Shown in pieces: positions 34,222 through 43,162 of a stretch of DNA of 64,000 nt; positions within the stretch are counted from its first letter, which is position 1, and each line of letters starts with the position of its first letter. The position numbers and the translations under genes were made by a program. The DNA is from Luteolibacter sp. Y139. Its GTDB lineage: Bacteria; Verrucomicrobiota; Verrucomicrobiia; Verrucomicrobiales; Akkermansiaceae. The notes beneath the pieces are model-generated. The model did not search any database. It saw only the letters and a program-made list of their open reading frames with translations, and was not told the DNA's origin. The stretch is from NCBI RefSeq assembly GCF_038066715.1, contig NZ_JBBUKT010000004.1:579656-643655 (forward strand), written 5' to 3'.

Positions 34222-34788
34222 TTAGGAGGTGGCGCGCCAGAAGGTTTCGAAGCCGACGGTGCAGTGTTTGTCGGCGTTGGCGGGGTCATTGATCATGTAG
34301 TCCATGGTGGTCTCGGCGAGGGAGGTCATCATGGAACTGGCGAAGTTGGTGGCTCCGTTTTGCAGTGAGCCGCGGAGGCGCATGCGTTCCAGGACATCGA
34401 TCAGGCCGGCGATGTTCTTGTAGACGGCGGCGCGGGTCTCCGGGGTGATCTGCTCGGAGACGGCGAGCTGGGCGAGGGCGCGGCGCTTGGGCGGGTGAGC
34501 GGCGGCCCAGTGCATCCAATTCCACCAGACGTGGTGGGCTTGCTTGCGGAGGGCGGCCTTCGCCGGGAAGCCCTCCACGGCGGCGGTGCCCATCTGGGTC
34601 TTCAATTCGAGGTAGAGCTGATTGAAGAGCTCGGTCTTGGTCTCGAAGTAGGTGAAGAGGGAGCCATTGGAAATGCCGGCCTCGCGGGCGATGGTGGCGG
34701 TGGGTGCGCTGAGGCCTTCCTGATCGATCACGCGGACCGCGGCCTCGAGGATCGCGGTGCGCTTGTCGTTGCTCTTGGGACGGGCCAT
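34222..34788 (-). CDS. TetR/AcrR-family repressor
   Basis: 188 residues. The N-terminal helix-turn-helix is standard: DKRTAILEAAVRVIDQEGLS, TATIAREAGISNGSLFTYFE, then TKTELFNQLY. The ligand-binding part is helical, with a WWNWMHWAA aromatic cluster. It probably represses its own gene and the SDR gene downstream, because matching TGAC-N6-GTCA sites lie 23 to 36 bases upstream of its start and in the gap before the SDR gene. The inducer is unknown. Confidence 0.93.
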   Translation of the reverse strand: MARPKSNDKRTAILEAAVRVIDQEGLSAPTATIAREAGISNGSLFTYFETKTELFNQLYLELKTQMGTAAVEGFPAKAALRKQAHHVWWNWMHWAAAHPPKRRALAQLAVSEQITPETRAAVYKNIAGLIDVLERMRLRGSLQNGATNFASSMMTSLAETTMDYMINDPANADKHCTVGFETFWRATS

Positions 34789-34810
34789 CGGGAAACAAGG
34801 GAGCTTTAAA

Positions 34811-34824
34811 TGACTGACCAGTCA
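34811..34824. promoter_or_regulatory. TetR-type operator upstream of the tetR gene
   Basis: TGACTGACCAGTCA is a near-perfect palindrome. Its TGAC/GTCA arms and 6-base spacing equal those at 34179. It lies immediately upstream of the TetR start, between it and the LysE-type gene, so it may also act on neighbouring transcription. Confidence 0.7.
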
Positions 34825-34877
34825 ATTATTTTTGTTTCGCGGTGCGGAGGCGGGTTCGGAGGGCGCGGGGCTGCGAT

Positions 34878-35489
34878 CTATGCGCCGAGTGCCAGTTTCA
34901 GGGCGATGCCCCACATGACGAGGGCGATGGTGCCTTCGAGGATGCGCCAGGCAGAGGGTTTGGCGAATAGCGGGCGGAGCTGCTTGGCGGCGTAGCCGAG
35001 GGCGAAGAAGAAGAGGAAGGATCCGGTGGCGGCACCGGCTCCGAAGGAGAATTGCTTGCCGGGGAATTGGGTGGAGACGGTGCCTAACAGGACGACGGTA
35101 TCGAGGTAGACGTGGGGATTTAGCCAGGTGATGGCGAGGCAGGCGAGGAGGGTGCGGGCGAGGCTGGAGGGAGTGCTGGTGTTTTCGACGACGAGGGCAT
35201 CGCGGGAGCGGAGGGCGGAGCGGAGGCTCTTCGCGCCATACCATGTGAGGAAGGCGCCGCCGCCGTAGCGCATGGCGGGATTGATCCATGGGAGGATCAT
35301 CGCGATCTTCGCGAAGCTGGTGATGCCGACGATGATGAGGATGGCATCCGAGAGGGCGCAGGCGAGGCAGACGGCGAAGACGTGTTCGTGACGCAGGCCC
35401 TGGCGGAGGACGAAGACATTCTGGGCACCGATGGCGACGATGAGGCCGAGGCCCATGGTCATGCCTGCGATGTAGGTGGATGGGTCCAT
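34878..35489 (-). CDS. LysE/ArgO-family amino-acid exporter
   Basis: 203 residues with about six membrane spans. Family markers are visible: GLGLIVAIGAQNVFVLRQGL near the N-terminus (the G-P/A-Q-N motif), ALSDAILIIVG, GGAFLTWYGAKSLRSAL, TWLNPHVYLDTVVLLG (the T-W-L-N-P-H-x-Y-L-D block) and a final ALKLALGA. These match ArgO and LysE, which export basic amino acids across the inner membrane. No Lrp or LysG-type regulator is adjacent. The upstream 34789-34877 region separates it from the TetR gene, which reads in the same direction downstream. Confidence 0.92.
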   Translation of the reverse strand: MDPSTYIAGMTMGLGLIVAIGAQNVFVLRQGLRHEHVFAVCLACALSDAILIIVGITSFAKIAMILPWINPAMRYGGGAFLTWYGAKSLRSALRSRDALVVENTSTPSSLARTLLACLAITWLNPHVYLDTVVLLGTVSTQFPGKQFSFGAGAATGSFLFFFALGYAAKQLRPLFAKPSAWRILEGTIALVMWGIALKLALGA

Positions 35490-35571
35490 TGGCCGTGCCG
35501 GAGTTTCAGTCGGGATCCGGGTGGTGGCAATGGTGGGTGGTGGAGAGCAGCCAACACGTCTAGTGCCCCTT

Positions 35572-35654
35572 CAGGGCACCGGTTGTCGGGCGGGGGAACC
35601 CAGGGCGGCGCTTTGCTTGCCCTAGGCTTAGGGCTGGTCTCCCCTTTGGGGCTG
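35572..35654. repeat. Family F intergenic repeat
   Basis: A triple-stem element: GTGCCCCTTCAGGGCAC, then CCCAGGGC...GCCCTAGG, then CCCCTTTGGGG. Related copies lie at 38661 and 46974. Confidence 0.75.
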
Positions 35655-35670
35655 AAGAGAAATGCGACGG

Positions 35671-36600
35671 CTACTTAAGCGTCTCGGCGCCGGGGCCGGT
35701 GTAGGTGGCGGCCCAGCGTTTGGCTTCTTCGGGATGGGCTTCGCGCCAGGTTTGGAAGGCGACTTTGAGGACGTCGGGATTGCGGCCGGCGCGGATGTTT
35801 GCGAGGGCGTAGTCGATGGCCTTTTGCGGGTTATCGGCGGCGAGGCGTTCGGCGACCTTGCGGCGTTCGCCGTCGAGGTCAGGGTCATTGGGGAGGTCAT
35901 CGAGGATCTGGATGACGCGATCGGGATCGGTGGCGAAGAGGGTGCCGAGGATGGGCTCCATGGCATTCTGGAGGGCGCGGCCTTCGAGGCTGGAGTAGCG
36001 GTCGAGCGCGCGATCGGGATCGATGGCGGCGAGGCTGGCGATGGCCATTTGATAGGAGTCCTGATCCTTGAGCCTGGGATCGGCCTCGACGATGTCGAGG
36101 ACGGCATCGGGATTGAGCTGGGAGTAGCGCCAGAGGGCGGGGAAGAGGCCGAGCTTGAAGAGCCATTCCTTGGGGAAGGCGGCTTGTTCGGCATCGCTGG
36201 CGGAGGGGTAGTTGCGGATGATCTCCTGATAGGTGGCGACCATTTCGCTGATCTCTTCCTCATCCATGGCGGCGTAGGTCTGGACCATGCGAAAGAGGAG
36301 GGAGGGATCGTCTTCCCAGCCGTTGAGTTTGATTTGCTGGAGGAGCCAGTCCCTGGACTTGCCGGGTTGGAAGTGTGGGTCGGTGGGGAGGAGGGATGGC
36401 TTGTCGGAGGATGCGTTGGCGGGGCGAGGGCGCTTGGCCGAGGCGTCGCGGGAGTCGCTGGTGCTGGCCTTGGTGGGCTTGGCTGCAGTCGCGGTGGGAG
36501 GAGCGGCGGCTTCATCCGCGGGGGGATGATCCATGGACCAGCGGCCGGTGAGGAACGCGGCGATGGCGACGAGGGGTAGGACGATCCACGGGTGCCTCAT
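35671..36600 (-). CDS. Membrane-anchored helical-repeat protein
   Basis: 309 residues. An N-terminal anchor (MRHPWIVLPLVAIAAFLTGR) and an Ala/Pro/Thr-rich linker (to about residue 75) precede helical segments with TPR-like spacing (SLLFRMVQTYAAMDEEEISE; DSYQMAIASLAAIDPDRALD; NPQKAIDYALANIRAGRNPD). The architecture is like the duplicated proteins at 55227-60939, with phrases such as DPDRVIQILDDLPND recalling their repeats. It is probably attached to the inner membrane with the repeats in the periplasm. No enzyme motif is visible. Confidence 0.75.
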   Translation of the reverse strand: MRHPWIVLPLVAIAAFLTGRWSMDHPPADEAAAPPTATAAKPTKASTSDSRDASAKRPRPANASSDKPSLLPTDPHFQPGKSRDWLLQQIKLNGWEDDPSLLFRMVQTYAAMDEEEISEMVATYQEIIRNYPSASDAEQAAFPKEWLFKLGLFPALWRYSQLNPDAVLDIVEADPRLKDQDSYQMAIASLAAIDPDRALDRYSSLEGRALQNAMEPILGTLFATDPDRVIQILDDLPNDPDLDGERRKVAERLAADNPQKAIDYALANIRAGRNPDVLKVAFQTWREAHPEEAKRWAATYTGPGAETLK

Positions 36601-36817
36601 GGGTCATGGGATGGGGAGAAGTGGAGGGCGCGTCAAGCCGGGGCGTGTGGTTGACGGAGGGATTCATGGGGAATTCACTCCGGCTTCATGAGGTGTGGTC
36701 GGGGGTGTGTGAGGATGTCGGATATGACATGTTGATGTCTTTCCGGATGTCTTCCGCGGGTGAATATCCCACACGTCTGGTTCTTTCTTTCCCTCCCTAC
36801 CCTTCCCTCCCGGTGCC

Positions 36818-37489
36818 ATGAAATCCCTGCTCCTTCTCTTGCTTTCGGCGACGCTCGTTCACGCGCAGACGACGGCGGCGGACCAATCGGCCGCGGCCTT
36901 CAAGGCTGCGAAGACGAAGCTGGATGTGAAGAATGAGGCGGAGATGGCGAAGAAGGCCGGGGACAAGGAGAAGACGAAGAAGGAGTATCGCAAGGCGGTG
37001 CAGGATCTGGAGACCCGCTATCTGCCGGTGATGTTCACGGAGACCGGGACGGCGCAGAAGGCGGGGGATGCGGCGAAGGAGGAGGCGCTGAAGAAGACGT
37101 TGGACGAGTCCTTCAAGACGAAGATCGGCGAGGTGCTGATGGGAGGCAAGCTGCTGGACGTGTCGAGCGCGGGGCTGACGAAGATCGGCAGCGCGGTGGA
37201 AGGTGATCGCATCCAGCTGCAGTATATTTGCGGGACGTGGAACGTGTATCCGACTTCTCCGATGGTGAATCCGGATGAGACGGGGACGAAGGAGTGCAAC
37301 ATCAAGCTGCTGCACAAGGCGATCTCGGGAGAGGAGACGGTGATCGAGTCGAACATCAAGCACACGCGGGACAAGCCGTACACGCATGACGTGGAGATCC
37401 GGGGGACTTACTTTCTCATGATCTCCGGGACGGTGCACAACGCGCACTCGGGGAGCACGGTTTACCGGGTGGTGGTGGCGAAGAAGTGA
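36818..37489 (+). CDS. Exported protein, unknown
   Basis: 223 residues. Residues 1-16 form a signal peptide (MKSLLLLLLSATLVHA-Q). The mature N-terminal part (20-105) is strongly charged and alpha-helical (AAKTKLDVKNEAEMAKKAGD; KEKTKKEYRKAVQDLE), possibly a coiled coil. The rest is beta-type with Cys in QYICGTWNVYP and TKECNIKLL. It precedes a membrane protein gene by 6 bases and may share a transcript. I do not recognise the family. Confidence 0.78.
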   Translation: MKSLLLLLLSATLVHAQTTAADQSAAAFKAAKTKLDVKNEAEMAKKAGDKEKTKKEYRKAVQDLETRYLPVMFTETGTAQKAGDAAKEEALKKTLDESFKTKIGEVLMGGKLLDVSSAGLTKIGSAVEGDRIQLQYICGTWNVYPTSPMVNPDETGTKECNIKLLHKAISGEETVIESNIKHTRDKPYTHDVEIRGTYFLMISGTVHNAHSGSTVYRVVVAKK

Positions 37490-37495
37490 AGGACG

Positions 37496-37834
37496 ATGAC
37501 GATCACGGAATCGAACGTGGCGAAGGTGATCTCGGTGATGACCGGGGTTTACTGGGCGGTGGTGGGTTTGCTTCTGTGGTGTGACTACGTATCCGGGAAC
37601 TGGATGTACAAAGGAGGGTGGTGGATCGCGATCGTGCTCCTCACCGGGACCTGTGGGGTGGCGTTCTGGACGATGCTTGCTCCGTTGGCGATGCGATCGT
37701 TTCGAGGCAGTTCGTCAAAACGAGGGATACGGAAACTGGGCGAGTGGGCGTGGTGCTTCAGCACGATTCCGATGGTTCTCTTGTGCTTTGGCCTCGTCTG
37801 TACGCTCGTGTATTATCGGATCACCGAGGGATGA
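37496..37834 (+). CDS. Small membrane protein, unknown
   Basis: 112 residues with three hydrophobic segments (about 10-29, 42-65, 87-106). The third ends MVLLCFGLVCTLVYY. Short polar loops join them. It starts 6 bases after the stop of the exported-protein gene, pointing to an operon. No family motif is seen. Confidence 0.7.
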   Translation: MTITESNVAKVISVMTGVYWAVVGLLLWCDYVSGNWMYKGGWWIAIVLLTGTCGVAFWTMLAPLAMRSFRGSSSKRGIRKLGEWAWCFSTIPMVLLCFGLVCTLVYYRITEG

Positions 37835-37961
37835 GGCCGCCGCCAGAGCGCGACGAGGTGGCAGTGTTTGTGTTCGAGCACAGCTCGTGGGAGGGAGGTG
37901 ATTCCGTCGCTTGCCGAAGGAGGGATCCGGTGAATCGTTTGCGGCTAACGATTGGAAAGCG

Positions 37962-38486
37962 ATGGGCGAGGGCGAGTCATCATCAGAAGCGAAGAGCGGT
38001 GGCGGGCCGCTGCCAGGGGTGCTGGCGGAGAATATCCGGGTGCTGCTGGACCAGCACCGGAGGGATCTGGACAAGGGGTCGAGGGCGCAGGTGGTGGTGA
38101 GGAGGATCGCGGACTTCGTGGGGAGTGTGAGCTTCATTTACCTGCACCTGTTGTTTTATGGCGCGTGATGGTTCTTCCGTTCGCGGTTCGATCCGCATCT
38201 TGAAATGATGTCGGTGTGTGCGGCGCTGGAGTCGCTGTTCCTTTCGGCGTGCATCCTTTTCAACCAGAACCGGAACCGGGAGATCGCGGATGAGCGGGCG
38301 GAGCTGCACCTGCACATCAGCTTGCTGGCGGAGCGGGAGTCGACGCGGGTGATGCAGATGGTGGTGGGGATGGCGGAGCGGCTCGGGGTTCCGGCGGTGG
38401 ATGATGGGGATGTGGAGGAGCTGATGAAGGATGTGCAGCCGACGGAGGTGCTGGAGGAAATCAAGAGGAGGAATGGGGTGGGGTGA
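37962..38486 (+). pseudogene. DUF1003 membrane protein gene with in-frame TGA
   Basis: The frame from ATG at 37962 (or TTG at 37911) gives LPGVLAENIRVLLDQHRRDL, then RRIADFVGSVSFIYLHLLFY, the start of the DUF1003 membrane region. A TGA at 38166-38168 interrupts it. Directly after the stop the same frame continues WFFRSRFDPHLE, then LESLFLSACILFNQNRNREI and HISLLAERESTRVM, which is exactly the rest of DUF1003 (an F-D-P-x box, a second span, then the N-R-x-x-x-x-D-x-x-A-E motif). A single G-to-A change (TGG to TGA) would explain it. The 5' half alone lacks the second span. Confidence 0.8.
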
Positions 38487-38497
38487 GGGTGAGATGG

Positions 38498-38576
38498 CCA
38501 ATCACCAATCACCAATCACCAATCACCAATCACCAATCATCAATCTTCCAATCACCAATCTTCCAATCACCAATCG
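38498..38576. repeat. 7-bp tandem repeat
   Basis: About eleven copies of a CCAATCA unit, the last few degenerate (CAATCTT). It lies 12 bases after the DUF1003 remnant. Its AT-richness contrasts with the surroundings. Confidence 0.85.
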
Positions 38577-38660
38577 AAGTGGGTGAAGAGTGGATGGCTT
38601 TCGCTTGGGCGGAGTGCGAGGGGAGGAGAGCTTTTTGGGGGGTGCGGGCTCGATCTTCTC

Positions 38661-38744
38661 GCGGCCCTTCAGGCCGCCGGGTGATGTGGACATACCAACC
38701 CAGGGCGATGCCCTGGGCTTAGGGATTTCGCCCCTTTGGGGCTG
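38661..38744. repeat. Family F intergenic repeat
   Basis: Stems GCGGCCCTTCAGGCCGC, CCCAGGGCgatGCCCTGGG and CCCCTTTGGGG in series. The pattern is shared with 35572 and 46974. Confidence 0.8.
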
Positions 38745-38851
38745 GTGAGCGCCGGGCGCTGGTCGCTGGCGAGGTCAGATAAGGCGGCGCTAAAGCTTGT
38801 GCGCAAATTGGATAGACGCGGGGAGTGATTCCCGCCAAGGTTACGTAACCC

Positions 38852-39073
38852 ATGAATCTCGCCCGCGTGTCGTCGCCGCCGCGTCCTGCGAATGGTAGCC
38901 AAGCCCACTTGTTGTGGATTTGCATTCGCATGGCTTTGATCTTCGCTCTGGCCTTATTGCCGCTGATTGCGGTGGGGGTGATTTTATTGCGAGGGATGAG
39001 TGAGAGGGCGATGGGGGGTGCGGCGGTGGAGAGGCCGGCGGTGGAGGTGGGGACGGAGATGGTGGAGAGGTGA
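38852..39073 (+). CDS. Possible small membrane protein
   Basis: 73 residues from ATG at 38852, with one clear membrane span (about residues 24-46, ALIFALALLPLIAVGVILL) and hydrophilic ends. Codon use after residue 20 is typical of the window. It lies alone between repeats, and no ribosome-binding site is obvious, so the call is tentative. Confidence 0.5.
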   Translation: MNLARVSSPPRPANGSQAHLLWICIRMALIFALALLPLIAVGVILLRGMSERAMGGAAVERPAVEVGTEMVER

Positions 39074-39159
39074 ATGCGGTGTTGATCCTGGCGATGTGAA
39101 CTTCGGTTGTGGGGACCTTGGTCTATTGATTGAGTGTTTCGGGAGAGGTCGGGGATGAC

Positions 39160-39190
39160 GGGGCGACAGGAGTCTCGCCCCTCCTCAGGG
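39160..39190. repeat. Family C hairpin repeat
   Basis: GGGCGACAggagtCTCGCCC, then CTCCTCAGGG. One stem position is mismatched, while the flank is identical to other copies. Confidence 0.75.
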
Positions 39191-39309
39191 GAGGCGATGC
39201 GGGCGTGTTTGGTGGAGCGGGGTTGGTGGGTGGTTCGAGTCCGCCTGAAGGCGGGACTACGTACGCTTGGGGGCGAGCAGTAAGGGACCGTTCGGGCGGA
39301 ATGAATTCC

Positions 39310-39389
39310 GCGCTCCCAGTGGAAGGCGCTCCCAGTGGAAGGCGCTCCCAGTGGAAGGCGCTCCCAGTGGAAGGCACTCCGAGTGGGAG
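39310..39389. repeat. 16-bp tandem repeat
   Basis: Four exact copies of GCGCTCCCAGTGGAAG, followed by one with three changes. The unit's core (CGCGCTCCCAGTGG) also occurs once at about 20154, preceded there by a similar GATGAATCC. This suggests a single copy of the local repeat was expanded here. Confidence 0.9.
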
Positions 39390-39599
39390 ACGCTTCCGAG
39401 TTGGAAGATGCTGGAGGCGTACAAAAAATGGAGCACTCCATCACTTGGATGGAGTGCCCAGCCCGCTTCTGTCTCTGTTGGGTTTGGGTCGGGGTCTTGG
39501 GTTCGGAGACAGTGCGCGCCAGATGGTCTGGGTCAGCTAGAAGCTCGTCCCATTTCAAGCGCCCGCAAGAGACGAATTTTCAAAGGGTCCCATCGGTTT

Positions 39600-41930
39600 T
39601 TACGAAGGGGTGGGCGGGGTCTGGTTGGTCGCGAGGGTGGCGATGAATTGCTTGAGCTCGGTGAGGTCGACGGGCTTGACGAAGTGGGCGTCGAAGCCGG
39701 CGGCGCGGGTTTCCTGGCGGTCGTCTTCCTGGCCCCAGCCGGTGAGGGCGACGATGGAGAGGGCATGGCCGCCATTCGCCTGGCGGGCGGTGCGGCAGAC
39801 GTCATGGCCATTCATGCGGGGGAGGCCGATGTCTAACAGGATGAGGCGGGGAGCGAAGTCGGCGATTTCATCGAGGGCTTGCAGGCCATCGTAGGCGCAG
39901 CGGGTTTCATGGCCATCGAGGGTGAGGACCATGGCGAGGGAGTCGGCGCTGTCGCGATTGTCATCGACGACGAGGACGCGGAGGGGTGCGGTGGATGCGG
40001 GGGCGGGCTGGGCGATGGAAGCGGGGATGGCGGCTTTCTCTGCTAAGGGGAGGCGGCAGGTGAATTCGCTGCCGTGGCCGTGGCCGGTGCTTTCGGCGGT
40101 GACGGTGCCGCCGTGGAGCTCGATGAGGCGCTTCACGAGGGAGAGGCCGATGCCGAGGCCGCCGGCGGATTTCTCAAGGGAGGAATCGAGCTGGGCGAAG
40201 AGGTCGAAGATGTGGGCGAGCTTCTCTTGCGGGATGCCGATGCCGGTGTCGCGGACTTTCACGATGACCTCGGAGCCATCGCGCTCGCGCTCCATGGTGA
40301 GAGAGATGGCACCGCCGGGGTTGGTGTATTTGGCGGCGTTGTTGAGGAGATTGCTGAAGATCTGGGCGATGCGGACGGAGTCGGCATCGACCCAGACGGG
40401 TTCGACGGGAAGGTGGAGCTGGAAGGCGTGGTGGTGTTGATCGATGAAGATGCGGCTGGCATCGACGGCGTGGCGGACGGCCTCGCGGAGATCGGTGCGC
40501 TCGCGGCGAAGTACTAGGCGTCCCGTATTAATGCGGCTGACATCGAGGAGGTCATCGATGAGACGGACCATGTGATCGACCTGGCGACCGAGAGTGGCGC
40601 GGGCTTTGATGGCGAGTTCGCTGTGGCTGCTGTCGGCGCGATCGAGGAGTGCGAGGGCATTGCGGACGGGGGCGAGGGGATTGCGGAGTTCGTGGGCGAG
40701 GGTGGCGAGGAACTCGTCCTTGCGGCGGTCGGTTTCGAGGAGGCGTTCCTCGCTTTCGCGGAGGGCTTGTTCGGCGTGCTTGTGGGCGGTGATGTCGGTG
40801 ACGTGGGCGACGAAGCCGCGGGTGGTGCCATCCTCGCCGATGTCCGGGGTGTAGCTGGCGGAGATCCAGCGGGTGCCACGCTGGCTGCGGTAGGGGATCT
40901 CGGTCTCGTAGGTGACATGCTCGCCGGCGATGGCTTTCTCGACAAAGGGGCGGAGGGTTTCCCATGCGGCGGGGCCGAGCACTTCCTCCATGGTGCGGCC
41001 ATTGATTTCGCGGCGGGGGCGCTCGAACCAGATCTCGTAAGTTTGATTGGTGAGCTGGTAGCGGAAGTCGCGCGAGATGTAGGAGATGAGGGACGGAACG
41101 GCATCGGCGAGGAGCTGTGCTTTCTTCAGCGAGGTCTCGGCTTCGAGCTCGGCGTGATGGCGCGCGGTGACATCGCGGAAGGCGATGACGTGGCCGGCGG
41201 GGGAGGACTTGGAGGGGAGGGTGGCGGTGCTGCTTTCGATCCAGTGCTGGCCGCCATCGCGATGGAGGAGGAGAATGGGCGTGCCGGTTGTTAGAGAAGT
41301 GCCGGCGAGGGGCTGGCGGGAGTTCGCGTCGATGAGGGAGAGGATTTTTTCGAGCGGCTGGCCGACGGCTTCATCGCAATCCCAGCCGGTGAGGTGGGCG
41401 GCGAGGGAATTCATGTGGGTGATGAGGCCGCGCTGGTCGGTGGTGATGATGCCATCCCCGATGCTGCCGAGGGTGACCTGGAGGAGCTCGGTCTGGGTGA
41501 CGGCGTGGAGCCATGCCTGGCGCCGGGTATCGAAGAGAAGGATGAGGACGGCGCCGCAGATGAAGTAGAGCACCATGCCCTGCGCCACGCCCGGGAAGGT
41601 GAGGGCGAAGGAGAAGCGCGGCGGGAGGAAGAAATAGAGGACGGAGGCACCGGCAAGGGTGAGCGCGAGGAAGCCCGGGAGGCGGCCCGCGTACCATGTG
41701 ACCAGGGCGACGGCGACGTAGAAGGTGAGGAAGGGAAACATGTCCCCGACCAGGTGATCGAGTGCCCAGCGGCACATGGTGGCGAAGAAGACGGCGCCAA
41801 AGGCAAGGGCGATGGAGGCGGCGGGTCCGGGCCGGTGGGCCCGGATCGGGGGACGCCGCGGGATGGTGCGGCCGGGATCCTCGGGATCCTTCAGGCGATC
41901 CGGGGAGGTGGAAGCCGTGGTGGGAGGCAT
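39600..41930 (-). CDS. Hybrid histidine kinase (DUF4118-PAS-PAS-HK-receiver)
   Basis: 776 residues. Residues about 35-140 contain membrane spans of the KdpD-like DUF4118 type (LTFYVAVALVTWYAGRLPGF). Two PAS domains follow (LGSIGDGIITTDQRGLITHM; then about 280-395, with FVAHVTDITAHKHAEQ). The H-box is FLATLAHELRNPLAPVRNAL, and the N-box AQIFSNLLNNAAKYT, G1 VRDTGIGIP and G2 GGLGIGLSLVKRLIELHGG are all intact. A C-terminal receiver (about 655-770) has VVDDNRDSA, the phospho-acceptor LILLDIGLPRMNG, ALTGW and HFVKPVDL. Without an output domain it probably feeds a phosphorelay. No partner is adjacent. Confidence 0.95.
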   Translation of the reverse strand: MPPTTASTSPDRLKDPEDPGRTIPRRPPIRAHRPGPAASIALAFGAVFFATMCRWALDHLVGDMFPFLTFYVAVALVTWYAGRLPGFLALTLAGASVLYFFLPPRFSFALTFPGVAQGMVLYFICGAVLILLFDTRRQAWLHAVTQTELLQVTLGSIGDGIITTDQRGLITHMNSLAAHLTGWDCDEAVGQPLEKILSLIDANSRQPLAGTSLTTGTPILLLHRDGGQHWIESSTATLPSKSSPAGHVIAFRDVTARHHAELEAETSLKKAQLLADAVPSLISYISRDFRYQLTNQTYEIWFERPRREINGRTMEEVLGPAAWETLRPFVEKAIAGEHVTYETEIPYRSQRGTRWISASYTPDIGEDGTTRGFVAHVTDITAHKHAEQALRESEERLLETDRRKDEFLATLAHELRNPLAPVRNALALLDRADSSHSELAIKARATLGRQVDHMVRLIDDLLDVSRINTGRLVLRRERTDLREAVRHAVDASRIFIDQHHHAFQLHLPVEPVWVDADSVRIAQIFSNLLNNAAKYTNPGGAISLTMERERDGSEVIVKVRDTGIGIPQEKLAHIFDLFAQLDSSLEKSAGGLGIGLSLVKRLIELHGGTVTAESTGHGHGSEFTCRLPLAEKAAIPASIAQPAPASTAPLRVLVVDDNRDSADSLAMVLTLDGHETRCAYDGLQALDEIADFAPRLILLDIGLPRMNGHDVCRTARQANGGHALSIVALTGWGQEDDRQETRAAGFDAHFVKPVDLTELKQFIATLATNQTPPTPS

Positions 41931-42101
41931 GGGTGCGTCAGACAGCTGGCCATTAAAGCGGAGAGGGCGGATGGCGCGAGGTAAAAGCTCGGCAGGGTGC
42001 TGTCGTCGCGCGGGGTGAGGGTGGAGGGCGATTTTCCAATCGTCACCTCCGGGAGGGCGTGGTTACGTCAGAGTGAAATCGCGAGTGGAAGGAGTGATGT
42101 T

Positions 42102-43004
42102 ATGAACCCGATCGGATTGAACGAAGAACAGCTGCGGAAGATGAAGTGCGATCCGGGCTTCATCGCGGCGCTGGACCAGAGTGGTGGCAGCACGCCGAAG
42201 GCTCTGGCGCAGTACGGGATCCAGGAGGGAGCGTGGTCGAGTGAGGAGGAGATGCTGAAGCTGGTGCACGAGATGCGGACGCGGATGATCACGAGTCCGA
42301 GCTTCACGGGGGAGCGGCTGTTAGGCGCGATCCTGTTCGAGAACACGATGGACAAGGAGATCGAGGGGCAGGCGACGGCGGACTATCTGTGGAATGTGAA
42401 ACGGATCGTGCCGTTCTTGAAAGTGGATCAGGGGCTGGCCGCGGAGAACGACGGCGTGCAGGTGATGAAGCCGATGCCGGGGCTGGGGGCGCTGCTGGAG
42501 CGGGCGAAGGCGAAGCATGTCTTCGGCACGAAGATGCGGTCGCTCATCAAGCAGGCGAACGCGGTGGGAATCGAGGCGGTGGTGAGCCAGCAATTCGAGG
42601 TGGCGGGGCAGATCCTGGCTGCGGGGCTGATGCCGATCGTGGAGCCGGAGGTGGACATTCATTGCCCGGAGAAGGGCAAGGCGGAGGAGCTGCTGAAGGC
42701 GGCGATCCTAGGGCAGCTGGAGCTGCTGCCTGCGGGGCAGATGGTGATGCTGAAGCTGACGCTGCCGGAGCAGGATGATTTCTACGCGGACTTCGTGAAG
42801 CACCCGAAGGTCTTGCGAGTGGTGGCGCTGTCGGGTGGGTATTCGCGGGATGAAGCGAACGACCGGCTGCGGAGGAATCACGGGGTGATCGCGAGCTTTT
42901 CGCGGGCGCTGGCGGAGGGGCTCTCGGCGCAGCAGTCCGATGCGGAATTTGATGCGGTGATCGGGGAGTCGATCGAGAGTATCTTTGAGGCGTCCAATAC
43001 TTAG
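42102..43004 (+). CDS. fda: Class I fructose-bisphosphate aldolase
   Basis: 300 residues. The ATG at 42102 follows GGAAGGAG (42087-42094) at good spacing; the open frame begins earlier but reads through non-coding sequence. The protein starts [20 protein letters not shown] and contains [38 protein letters not shown] (with the Schiff-base-type region), the [15 protein letters not shown] segment and [14 protein letters not shown]. This matches the bacterial class I aldolases of about 300 residues (as in Staphylococcus). It splits fructose 1,6-bisphosphate into dihydroxyacetone phosphate and glyceraldehyde 3-phosphate in the cytoplasm. It is monocistronic. Confidence 0.95.
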   Translation: MNPIGLNEEQLRKMKCDPGFIAALDQSGGSTPKALAQYGIQEGAWSSEEEMLKLVHEMRTRMITSPSFTGERLLGAILFENTMDKEIEGQATADYLWNVKRIVPFLKVDQGLAAENDGVQVMKPMPGLGALLERAKAKHVFGTKMRSLIKQANAVGIEAVVSQQFEVAGQILAAGLMPIVEPEVDIHCPEKGKAEELLKAAILGQLELLPAGQMVMLKLTLPEQDDFYADFVKHPKVLRVVALSGGYSRDEANDRLRRNHGVIASFSRALAEGLSAQQSDAEFDAVIGESIESIFEASNT

Positions 43005-43162
43005 GGTATGTCGTGGCGATTGGGGCGCCTTTGATGAGGAGGGCCTTGGGGTGGCTTCGACGTTTTTATTTAATCGCGAAAGAACGCGAATAGACGCGAA
43101 ATTTGAAAGGCAGGAGAGATCCTGACCTAACAAATTTGTCGCGGGGCCTCGCGTTCGTCTTT

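Larger units (their letters stand above)
39074..39599. other. 525-base gene-free stretch with repeats
   Basis: Contains a family C hairpin (39160-39190) and a 16-bp tandem array (39310-39389). Short open frames on both strands run through the tandem array and are artefacts of it. Nothing else is recognisable. The hybrid kinase gene ends at 39600. Confidence 0.65.

Noticed and set aside
38166..38168. Selenocysteine or recoded TGA in DUF1003
   Set aside because: DUF1003 is not a redox family, no SECIS-like hairpin is evident after the TGA, and a TGG-to-TGA change explains it.
39310..39389. CRISPR array
   Set aside because: The units are directly adjacent with no spacers and are only 16 bp. 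No cas gene is present.
38719..39558. 279-codon minus-strand frame
   Set aside because: It runs through the 16-bp tandem array and a family C hairpin, and the translation repeats as an artefact of the array.
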